Shown: one piece after another, positions 1 to 4,722 of the stretch
Position numbering within the stretch: position 1 is the stretch's first letter
How the letters are laid out: every line of letters begins with the position of its first letter
Origin: Sphingomonadaceae bacterium
GTDB taxonomy: Bacteria > Pseudomonadota > Alphaproteobacteria > Sphingomonadales > Sphingomonadaceae
Assembly (NCBI GenBank): GCA_019245455.1
Contig: JAFARM010000042.1
Location: forward strand, 1-6,778
DNA length: 6,778 bases
Direction of reading: 5' to 3'
Made by a program: the position numbers and the translations under genes
The notes under the pieces: generated by a model
Told to the model about the DNA's origin: nothing
Database searches by the model: none
Seen by the model: only the letters and a program-made list of their open reading frames with translations

Positions 1-40
1 CTGCCGCAGGTCGGGTGAAGGCGCGATTAATGCAAGGTCG

Positions 41-337
41 TCAGGCGAGCGGGACCGCTTCGACGACATCGGCGGTCGTCAACGGCCGGTAGAGATGCGG
101 GAACAGTGCGCCGCCGCGCGAAGGCTCCCACCGCAGCGCCGGCCCAAGCCGGTCGCCGTCGCAGGCGACGCGGACGACAGCGATCCCGGCGAAGTACTTC
201 GCGCGGGTGCCCTCGACCTGTTCCGTCGTCGACAGGTGGATGAAGCCATCGCGCAGGTCGTCAGCCGAGCCGGCGAAGGTGCCCCCCGCCTCGAATTCGG
301 CCCATTCGCCCGCGCGCAGCAGCTTGTAGACGAGCAA
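41..337 (-). CDS. DUF952 family protein
   Basis: This 98-residue protein matches the small DUF952 family in length and motifs. It opens with VYKLL, has the family signature DGFIHLS at residues 30-36, and has FPHLYRPL at residues 79-86. The molecular function of the family is not established; these are soluble single-domain proteins, and there is no signal peptide or membrane segment here. The start is TTG at 337-335. I chose it because a strong GGAGG Shine-Dalgarno sequence lies 6 nt upstream and the protein then begins exactly where family members begin. The reading frame stays open further upstream but has no better start. The gene lies 82 nt downstream of the larger DUF2382 gene on the same strand, so read-through co-transcription is possible. 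Two hairpins intervene, and one contains the ribosome-binding site. Family assignment is fairly sure; function is unknown. Confidence 0.87.
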   Translation of the reverse strand: MLVYKLLRAGEWAEFEAGGTFAGSADDLRDGFIHLSTTEQVEGTRAKYFAGIAVVRVACDGDRLGPALRWEPSRGGALFPHLYRPLTTADVVEAVPLA

Positions 338-339
338 AG

Positions 340-372
340 GACCTCCGGCGCCAAGGGGCGACGCCGGAGGTC
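340..372 (-). promoter_or_regulatory. Hairpin holding the DUF952 ribosome-binding site
   Basis: A perfect 11-bp inverted repeat has arms GACCTCCGGCG (340-350) and CGCCGGAGGTC (362-372) around an 11-nt loop. On the minus strand the 3' arm contains the GGAGG Shine-Dalgarno sequence of the DUF952 gene, and the TTG start follows 2 nt after the stem. In mRNA this fold would mask the ribosome-binding site. It could also act as a terminator or attenuator for the upstream DUF2382 gene, but only a weak U run (CTTTG) follows the stem. The structure is seen directly; its regulatory role is inferred. Confidence 0.55.
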
Positions 373-381
373 TGTAACCGC

Positions 382-406
382 CGCGCGGGCAGGATCAACC
401 CGCGCG
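382..406 (-). terminator. Candidate terminator after the DUF2382 gene
   Basis: A perfect 8-bp inverted repeat (CGCGCGGG at 382-389, CCCGCGCG at 399-406) with a 9-nt loop begins 13 nt after the stop codon of the large DUF2382 gene on the minus strand. It is all G and C in the stem and has no U-tract, so it may be a 3'-end stabiliser or a weak terminator rather than a classical intrinsic one. Position is the main support. Confidence 0.4.
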
Positions 407-419
407 CTGTCGCAGGCCG

Positions 420-1394
420 TCAGCGGCGCGGCGTCGTGCCGAAGCCGTCGTCGAGCGGCGGCGTGCCGTCGATGCCGGTGGCCACGCGGTCGCGGTCGAG
501 ACGCGCGTTCTCGACCGAGTCGCCGGGCATCGCCGTGCTCGCCGAGCCGAGCGACGCTGCGCTGGCGTTCGGGACGCCCGTCGCCCCGCTCGTTGCACCC
601 GGGCCGGTCGCGCCGCTGCCACCCACACCGGCAAACTTCTGCACGGGGTCGTGGTCGACCTCGACCTCGGTCCGGCGTACGGTGTCGTGGACGTTCTCGG
701 TGTGCGTGTCGGCCGTCTTGCGGACGACGACCTCCTCGACGACACGCGCCTCCTTGGCGACGACGGCCTCCTCGGCGGTCTCGGTCATCTCGACGGTGCG
801 CTCGCGCAGCAGATCGCCGTCGAGATCGCCAACGCCGAGCGCGCGGTCGACCGGGCGGCGCTCGACCTCGACGTGCTCGTCGCGCAGCGTCACCTGCTCG
901 TTGACCGGCACCTCGCGGATGTACGAGCGGACGCGCGCACCGCCGCGCTCCACCTCGCGCTTGCCGACGCGCAGGCGCTCCTCGACGACCGGGATAACCT
1001 CCTCGGTTCCCTGCCCGCGCGCGTGGTCGTCGGCGAAGCGGCCGGTCCAGCCGCTGCCCCGCCAGTCGGCGGTGCGCTGGTCGAGATCGACGCTGCCGCC
1101 CTCGTCGAGGATGCGCACGGCGGCGTCGGCCTGCCGCTCATCCACTTCGGCCGACAACAGGTAGCCGCCGCGGCGGATGCCCTCGCCATAGGCGTGGCGG
1201 TCCTCGTCGGACACGAACAGATCCTTGAGCGACTGCCAGAAGCCATGGCCGCTGCCCGAGCCGGTCGTCGCCCCGGCGCTGCCCTGATCGGTGATGTGGA
1301 TGTGGGCGGCGTCGATGTCGGAGGCGACCAGCCGCGCCTTGGCGGCTTCGGCATCGCTGCGGCTGTCGAACAACGCGGTGACGGTACGGCTCAT
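420..1394 (-). CDS. DUF2382 (YsnF/AvaK) stress protein with YflT-like N-terminus
   Basis: This 324-residue protein is probably a general-stress protein of unestablished biochemical role. Residues 1-35 (SRTVTALFDSRSDAEAAKARL) and 75-105 form a fold resembling the YflT/GsiB-17M-like domain of stress proteins. The segment in between holds a short Gly/Ser linker and FWQSLKDLF. Residues 130-248 are a DUF2382 domain: EEVIPVVEERLRVGKREVERG, then VNEQVTLRDEHVEVERRPVDR, then a second charged half with VVAKEARVVEEVVVRKT. The tail (about 257-290) is low-complexity Gly/Ala/Ser/Thr. No signal peptide or transmembrane segment is visible, so a cytosolic location is inferred. The ATG at 1394 has GGAG 8 nt upstream. 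An out-of-frame ATGTCATGA lies just before it and is a decoy. The gene begins 13 nt after the stop of the smaller DUF2382 gene, so the two form one transcript. The tail shows no motif I recognise. Confidence 0.88.
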   Translation of the reverse strand: MSRTVTALFDSRSDAEAAKARLVASDIDAAHIHITDQGSAGATTGSGSGHGFWQSLKDLFVSDEDRHAYGEGIRRGGYLLSAEVDERQADAAVRILDEGGSVDLDQRTADWRGSGWTGRFADDHARGQGTEEVIPVVEERLRVGKREVERGGARVRSYIREVPVNEQVTLRDEHVEVERRPVDRALGVGDLDGDLLRERTVEMTETAEEAVVAKEARVVEEVVVRKTADTHTENVHDTVRRTEVEVDHDPVQKFAGVGGSGATGPGATSGATGVPNASAASLGSASTAMPGDSVENARLDRDRVATGIDGTPPLDDGFGTTPRR

Positions 1395-1407
1395 GACATA
1401 TTCTCCT

Positions 1408-1785
1408 TCATTGGGGGTCGCGTTCGATGACGGGGTGCTGCCGCCGCACGACGACGGTCTGGCTGACGTCCTCGGTCGCGGCGACGCGGCGCAGGTGCAC
1501 CTCCTCGACCAGGATCAGGCGCTTGGTGACGACGATCTCTTCCCGCACGACGGGGACGACGATGGTGTCGCCTTCGTCGCGCACCGGCGGGACGGTCAGG
1601 ACCTCCTTGCCGATCGCGCGCCGCTCGACCTCGACCGAGCTTCGCACGAGGCTTTCGCGGACGACGACCGGGTGCTCCTCGACCTGCGTCGTGACGCGGA
1701 CGCGGCCGGTCGCCACCGCCCGCCTGCCGACGCTCAGCTGCTCCTCGACGACGGGCAGGACGATCTCGTCGGGCGGGTCGGCCAT
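1408..1785 (-). CDS. Small DUF2382 (YsnF/AvaK) domain protein
   Basis: This 125-residue protein consists almost entirely of the DUF2382 domain. Two related halves are visible: residues 8-60 (IVLPVVEEQLSVGRR, then VVVRESLVRSSVEVERR) and residues 75-122 (IVVPVVREEIVVTKR, then VSQTVVVRRQHPVIERD). The domain occurs in bacterial stress-associated proteins, but its activity is not established. The sequence is highly charged with no membrane segment. An upstream in-frame ATG at 1872 would add 29 Arg-rich residues unlike the family. I chose ATG 1785 because GGAGG lies 10 nt upstream and the protein then starts at the conserved domain. It is the first gene of a minus-strand unit with the larger DUF2382 gene. 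The leader contains an EcfG-type promoter motif, which suggests induction in the alphaproteobacterial general stress response. Confidence 0.85.
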   Translation of the reverse strand: MADPPDEIVLPVVEEQLSVGRRAVATGRVRVTTQVEEHPVVVRESLVRSSVEVERRAIGKEVLTVPPVRDEGDTIVVPVVREEIVVTKRLILVEEVHLRRVAATEDVSQTVVVRRQHPVIERDPQ

Positions 1786-1819
1786 TCGGGTCGCGCCTCC
1801 GGGTCGGGGATGGCCCCAG

Positions 1820-1844
1820 AACCGACGCGGCGGGCGCGCGTTCC
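1820..1844 (-). promoter_or_regulatory. Putative EcfG (general stress sigma factor) promoter
   Basis: On the minus strand GGAAC (1844-1840) and GGTT (1823-1820) are separated by exactly 16 nt. The alphaproteobacterial general-stress sigma factor EcfG recognises GGAAC at -35 and a GTT-containing -10 element with 16-17 nt between them. Transcription would start near 1812. That leaves a short leader with the GGAGG ribosome-binding site at 1800-1796 and the ATG of the small DUF2382 gene at 1785. The geometry fits well and the downstream genes are stress-type. The motif is seen; the function is inferred. Confidence 0.6.
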
Positions 1845-2015
1845 GCCGGCACGAGTGGCGGAGGCGAAACAATGCAGGGGCTTAGCGCCGGCGGCGGGCG
1901 ATGGTCGCGCCCTTGCATTTGCTCGCGCTTCGGCGCACATAGCAGCCAGCCGAAGTTGCCTGCAACCGTCGAGCGGCGCTTCGCACGCCTTCTCTTGCCG
2001 TTTCTCGCTGCCGCG

Positions 2016-2040
2016 GCGTCCGGGTGCACCCGCGTCCGGG
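2016..2040 (+). promoter_or_regulatory. Palindrome and direct repeats in the cold-shock gene leader
   Basis: The 12-bp perfect palindrome CGGGTGCACCCG (2021-2032) ends 32 nt before the cold-shock start codon. It overlaps two direct copies of GCGTCCGGG (2016-2024 and 2032-2040). The pair could be an operator or part of a structured 5' leader, as long leaders are common in cold-shock mRNAs. The rest of the 279-bp divergent region (1786-2064) holds the stress promoter on the other strand and no gene that I can support. Confidence 0.35.
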
Positions 2041-2064
2041 CCAGTGACCGTACAAGGAGCCAGC

Positions 2065-2271
2065 ATGGCTGTCGGAACCGTTAAGTTTTTCAATGGCGTC
2101 AAGGGCTATGGCTTCATCGCTCCGGACGGCGCGTCAAAGGACGTCTTCGTCCACATCTCGGCCGTCGAGCGTGCCGGGCTCGGCGGACTGAACGAAGGCC
2201 AGAAGGTCAGCTTCGACGTCGAGAACGACCGTCAGGGCCGCGCCTCGGCCGTCAATCTCGCGCTGGCCTGA
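2065..2271 (+). CDS. cspA: Cold-shock domain protein (CspA family)
   Basis: This 68-residue protein is a single cold-shock domain: a five-stranded OB fold that binds single-stranded RNA and DNA and acts as an RNA chaperone in the cytoplasm. Visible motifs are GTVKFFN (residues 4-10), RNP1 KGYGFI (13-18) and RNP2 VFVHIS (27-32), each with the expected aromatic residues. FF replaces the WF of E. coli CspA, as is usual in alphaproteobacteria. Length is normal for the family. The ATG at 2065 has AAGGAG 5 nt upstream. The stop lies 5 nt before the infA start, so the two genes should be co-transcribed. A palindrome in the leader and the divergent stress genes suggest stress-linked expression, but whether it is cold-induced cannot be read from sequence. 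Confidence 0.96.
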   Translation: MAVGTVKFFNGVKGYGFIAPDGASKDVFVHISAVERAGLGGLNEGQKVSFDVENDRQGRASAVNLALA

Positions 2272-2276
2272 CGCCT

Positions 2277-2537
2277 ATGGCGAAGGAAGAGGCGCTGAAG
2301 GTCGAGGGTGTGATCGCGGAGATCCTGCCTGACGGCCGCTTCCGCGTGAAGCTCGAGAACGACCACGAGATCATCGCCTATACCGCGGGCAAGATGCGCA
2401 AGAACCGCATCCGCTCGATCGTCGGCGATCGGGTCCACGTCGAGATGACCGCCTACGACCTCGACAAGGGGCGGATCGTGTTCCGCGAGAAGACGGTCAA
2501 CCCGCCGATGAACCAGCGCCGCTTCTTCCGCCGCTGA
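2277..2537 (+). CDS. infA: Translation initiation factor IF-1, C-terminally extended
   Basis: IF-1 is an S1-type OB-fold protein that binds the A site of the 30S subunit during initiation, with IF-2 and IF-3. The family core is clear: MAKEE at the start, [20 protein letters not shown] at residues 10-29, [33 protein letters not shown] from residue 38. At 86 residues it is about 14 longer than the 72 of E. coli IF-1; the extra tail ends in the basic sequence NQRRFFRR. Longer IF-1 paralogs exist beside a standard copy in some proteobacteria, so this may be a second infA. No Shine-Dalgarno sequence is evident before ATG 2277, which lies 5 nt after the cold-shock stop codon. Translation therefore probably depends on coupling to that gene. 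Family identity is certain; whether it is the sole IF-1 of the genome is unknown. Confidence 0.95.
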   Translation: MAKEEALKVEGVIAEILPDGRFRVKLENDHEIIAYTAGKMRKNRIRSIVGDRVHVEMTAYDLDKGRIVFREKTVNPPMNQRRFFRR

Positions 2538-2545
2538 CCGACGCG

Positions 2546-2581
2546 GGCCGGCCGATCGACCAGGGTGCCGATCGGTCGGCC
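2546..2581. terminator. Hairpin between convergent infA and dehalogenase genes
   Basis: Arms at 2546-2558 (GGCCGGCCGATCG) and 2569-2581 (CGATCGGTCGGCC) pair over 13 bp with one G-U, around a 10-nt loop. The hairpin begins 8 nt after the infA stop and ends 37 nt from the dehalogenase stop on the opposite strand, which is ideal for a bidirectional terminator. No T-tract is present on either side, as is frequent in GC-rich genomes. Confidence 0.65.
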
Positions 2582-2618
2582 GGTCGCGCCGAGCCGTTCC
2601 CCGGTGCGGCGGCGTCGC

Positions 2619-3509
2619 TCACGCCTCCAGGATCAAGTTGACCAGTTCGTCGGGCTTGTCCTCCTGCAGGAAGTGGCCGGCGCCGGCGATGATCCGGTGC
2701 GGTTGCCCCTTGGCCCCCGGTACCCGCTCGATGAACGGCTTCTCGCCGCCGCGCGTGACGGCGTCGGAGTCGCTGAAGCAGGTGACGACCGGCCGGTCGA
2801 AGCGGGCCAGTTCAGCCCACGCCGCCTTGTTCTCCGCCACCGACGCGTGCTCGGGCGTGATCGGCACCAGCACCGGGAACTGCCGCGCACCGGCCTTGAA
2901 CGTCTCGTCCGGGAACGGCGCGTCGTAGGCGGCGATCTCCTCCGCCGAGAGCTGCCGTACGCAGCCGCCCTTGACGATGCCGCCGACGTGGAACACCGGC
3001 ACCTCCTGGCTGAACTTGAGCCAGGCGGCGAACCCGTCCGACCAGCCCGTGCCGATCGGCAGGCCGGTGTTGCCGACGACCAGCCGGGCGAAGCGGTCGG
3101 GCATCGCGGCGACCAGGCGCAGCCCGATCAGCCCGCCCCAGTCCTGGCAGAACAAGGTGATGTTCGTCAGGTCGAGCCCGGTCAGCCACTGCGTCATCCA
3201 GTCGACGTGACCCTCGTAGGTGTAGTCCTCGCGCCGCGTCGGCTTGTCGGAGCGACCGAAGCCGATCAGGTCGGGGGCGACGACGCGGCGACCGGCGGCG
3301 ACCAGCGGCGGCACGAAGCGCCGGTAGAGATACGACCACGTCGGCTCGCCGTGCATCAGCAGTACGGGGGCGGCGTCGCGCGGCCCCTCGTCGACGTAAT
3401 GGAGGCGCAGGGCGGTGCCGTCGCCGGCGCGAACCTCGGCATAGTGCGGAGCGAACGGATAATCTTGGAGGCCCTCGAAACGTTCGTCGGGCGTGCGAAG
3501 GACCTGCAT
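2619..3509 (-). CDS. Haloalkane dehalogenase, subfamily I (DhlA-like)
   Basis: This 296-residue alpha/beta-hydrolase should cleave carbon-halogen bonds hydrolytically, yielding an alcohol, halide and proton. All signature residues align with Xanthobacter DhlA. HGEPTW (53-58) carries the oxyanion-hole Glu55, and QDWGG (122-126) carries the nucleophile Asp123 and halide-binding Trp124. Trp163 in the cap segment DGFAAW matches DhlA Trp175. Asp249 is the likely acid, and His279 in GAGHF is the base. The cap also shares the pattern [14 protein letters not shown] with DhlA. The Trp pair and the late acid place it in subfamily I. No signal peptide is seen, so it should be cytosolic. ATG 3509 has GGGGAG 6 nt upstream. 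It lies 38 nt downstream of the LysE-type exporter gene and is probably co-transcribed with it. The true substrate is unknown; many such homologues have weak or untested activity. Confidence 0.92.
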   Translation of the reverse strand: MQVLRTPDERFEGLQDYPFAPHYAEVRAGDGTALRLHYVDEGPRDAAPVLLMHGEPTWSYLYRRFVPPLVAAGRRVVAPDLIGFGRSDKPTRREDYTYEGHVDWMTQWLTGLDLTNITLFCQDWGGLIGLRLVAAMPDRFARLVVGNTGLPIGTGWSDGFAAWLKFSQEVPVFHVGGIVKGGCVRQLSAEEIAAYDAPFPDETFKAGARQFPVLVPITPEHASVAENKAAWAELARFDRPVVTCFSDSDAVTRGGEKPFIERVPGAKGQPHRIIAGAGHFLQEDKPDELVNLILEA

Positions 3510-3547
3510 GATCGTCTCCCCAGGGGTGGTCCTGCCACCCTACAGCG

Positions 3548-4153
3548 TCAGCGCGCGCTTGCTAGCACCGGATACAGCGTCGCGACGAGCGTCAATGCGG
3601 CGGCGACGTTGAACCAGCGCAGGCGGACGGGATCGGCAAGGAAGCGGCGCAGCGACGTGCCGAGCACCGCCCACAGCCCGACGGACGGCAGGTTGACCGC
3701 GCCGAACACCAGCGCCATGGCGACGACCGCTGCCGAACGATCGTGCGCCGGCAGATACGCCGTCGCCGCGGTCAGCGCCATCGTCCACGCCTTCGGATTG
3801 ACCCACTGAAAGGCGGCGGCGGCGAGAAAGGTCATCGGCCGGGCGCGGCCACGTCCCTGGGCATCGGGCAGCGGTGCCGTCGCGATCTTCCACGCGAGAT
3901 ACAGGAGGTAGGCGACCGAGACCCACTTGACGATGCCGAGCAGCCCCGGAACCAGCGCGGTCACGCTCGCCGTCGCGGCGCCGACGATCGCCACCATCAC
4001 GGTGAAGCCAAGCGCGACGCCCGCCATGTGCGGCAGCGTGCGGCGAAAGCCGAAGTTGATGCCCGACGCGAGCAGCATCAGGTTGTTCGGCCCCGGCGTG
4101 ATCGAGCTGACCAGCGCGAAGGCGGCAAGGGCGAGGAGGAGCGACGTCGTCAT
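3548..4153 (-). CDS. LysE/RhtB family exporter
   Basis: This 201-residue inner-membrane protein belongs to the LysE/RhtB translocator family, which exports amino acids and related small metabolites using the proton-motive force. The family motif SITPGPNNLML lies at residues 17-27, QWVNPKAW at 116-123 and NLPSVGLWAVLG at 154-165. Six hydrophobic segments fit the family topology (about 3-20, 43-63, 70-90, 110-134, 141-164, 178-198). Length is typical. ATG 4153 gives a standard N-terminus, though no good Shine-Dalgarno sequence precedes it. It is divergent from an Lrp/AsnC regulator gene, the classic arrangement for regulator-controlled amino-acid exporters, and it heads the transcript that includes the dehalogenase. 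The substrate cannot be deduced from sequence. Family call is firm. Confidence 0.93.
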   Translation of the reverse strand: MTTSLLLALAAFALVSSITPGPNNLMLLASGINFGFRRTLPHMAGVALGFTVMVAIVGAATASVTALVPGLLGIVKWVSVAYLLYLAWKIATAPLPDAQGRGRARPMTFLAAAAFQWVNPKAWTMALTAATAYLPAHDRSAAVVAMALVFGAVNLPSVGLWAVLGTSLRRFLADPVRLRWFNVAAALTLVATLYPVLASAR

Positions 4154-4225
4154 GCCGGTAGTTTACCCGGCCGGCCGCGGTGGGTGGTTGCAAACTGACG
4201 TCGTTTCGCGCCAGGAACGCAACCG
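4154..4225. promoter_or_regulatory. Divergent control region between exporter and Lrp genes
   Basis: This 72-bp gap must hold the promoters of both divergent genes. Two AT-richer islands stand out in otherwise GC-rich DNA: GGTAGTTTAC at 4157-4166 and TTGCAAACT at 4188-4196. They contain AGTTT and AAACT in inverted orientation about three helical turns apart, which would suit binding by an oligomeric Lrp-type protein. I cannot assign convincing -35/-10 pairs on either strand. Regulation by the adjacent Lrp is inferred from arrangement. Confidence 0.4.
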
Positions 4226-4678
4226 ATGAGCGACTTGGACGCGATCAACCGCAGGATCGTGCAGGCGCTGGCCGCCGACGGTCGGCTGAGCAACCTCGAC
4301 CTCGCCGCGCGAGTCGGGCTGTCGCCGTCGGCGTGCCTGCGGCGGGTGCAGGAGCTGGAGCGCAGCGGCGTCATCCGCGGCTACCGCGCGGTCATCGATC
4401 CGGCGGCCACGGGCGGCGGCTTCCTCGCCTATGTCACGATCGGGCTGGCGACGCATACCAAGGCGGCGCAGGCGGCGTTCGAGGCGGCGGTGGCGCGGGC
4501 GCCCGAGGTGCGCGAATGCCACAACGTCACCGGGGGCATCGAGTATCTGCTGCGCGTCGAGGTCGCCGACCTTGCCGCGTACAAGTTCTTCCATACCGAG
4601 GTGCTCGGCGTCATTCCCGGACTGGCGCGGATCACCTCGTTCATCGTCATGGACTCGCCCAAGGACGAGCGCGCCTGA
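4226..4678 (+). CDS. Lrp/AsnC family transcriptional regulator
   Basis: This 150-residue DNA-binding regulator has the standard Lrp/AsnC layout and length. The N-terminal winged helix-turn-helix includes DAINRRIVQALAADGRLSN and LAARVGLSPSACLRRVQELERSGVI (roughly residues 5-50). The ligand-sensing RAM domain spans about 66-142, with the conserved stretch ECHNVTGGIEYLLRVEV (97-113) that lines the effector site in the family. Such proteins form octamers or similar assemblies and usually respond to amino acids. ATG 4226 has AGGA 9 nt upstream. The gene is divergent from the LysE-type exporter, its most likely target, and lies 44 nt before chrA on the same strand, so chrA may share its transcript. 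The effector is unknown. Confidence 0.95.
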   Translation: MSDLDAINRRIVQALAADGRLSNLDLAARVGLSPSACLRRVQELERSGVIRGYRAVIDPAATGGGFLAYVTIGLATHTKAAQAAFEAAVARAPEVRECHNVTGGIEYLLRVEVADLAAYKFFHTEVLGVIPGLARITSFIVMDSPKDERA

Positions 4679-4683
4679 CGCCT

Positions 4684-4705
4684 GTCACGAAGCGGTCACG
4701 ACGCG
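4684..4705 (+). repeat. Tandem 11-bp repeat upstream of chrA
   Basis: GTCACGAAGCG (4684-4694) is immediately followed by GTCACGACGCG (4695-4705), matching at 10 of 11 positions. The 11-bp period is close to one helical turn, so a protein could bind both copies on the same DNA face. The pair sits in the 44-bp gap between the Lrp stop codon and the chrA start, 17 nt before the ATG. A regulatory role for chrA is inferred only. Confidence 0.45.
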
Positions 4706-4722
4706 CGGCGAAGCAAGGGCGG

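Noticed and set aside
1..40. Possible start of another minus-strand gene beyond the window's left edge
   Set aside because: Only 40 nt are present, with no Shine-Dalgarno plus ATG pair that I can support.
651..1430. Plus-strand open frame of 259 codons opposite the large DUF2382 gene
   Set aside because: It is a mirror of the DUF2382 codons (repeated Asp/Leu/Val/Gly blocks), has no family match that I recognise, and ends within the start region of the real gene.
1786..1872. Upstream ATG at 1872 for the small DUF2382 gene
   Set aside because: It would add 29 Arg-rich residues, read through the putative stress promoter, and lacks the good Shine-Dalgarno sequence seen before ATG 1785.
1913..1941. 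TTGCAT-N17-CACATA as a sigma-70-type promoter for the cold-shock gene
   Set aside because: The -35 resembles the consensus but the -10 is poor; I could not prefer it over chance, although it would give a leader of about 117 nt.
2565..3809. Plus-strand open frame of 414 codons opposite the dehalogenase and exporter genes
   Set aside because: It lies antisense to two well-identified genes, is Arg/Asp/Gly-rich in the way typical of GC-rich shadow frames, and shows no recognisable domain.
4180..4722. Upstream in-frame extension of chrA through lrp
   Set aside because: The frame is open, but the extension would overlap the whole Lrp gene out of frame, is Arg/Gly-rich, and lacks CHR-family similarity; ATG 4723 fits the family N-terminus.
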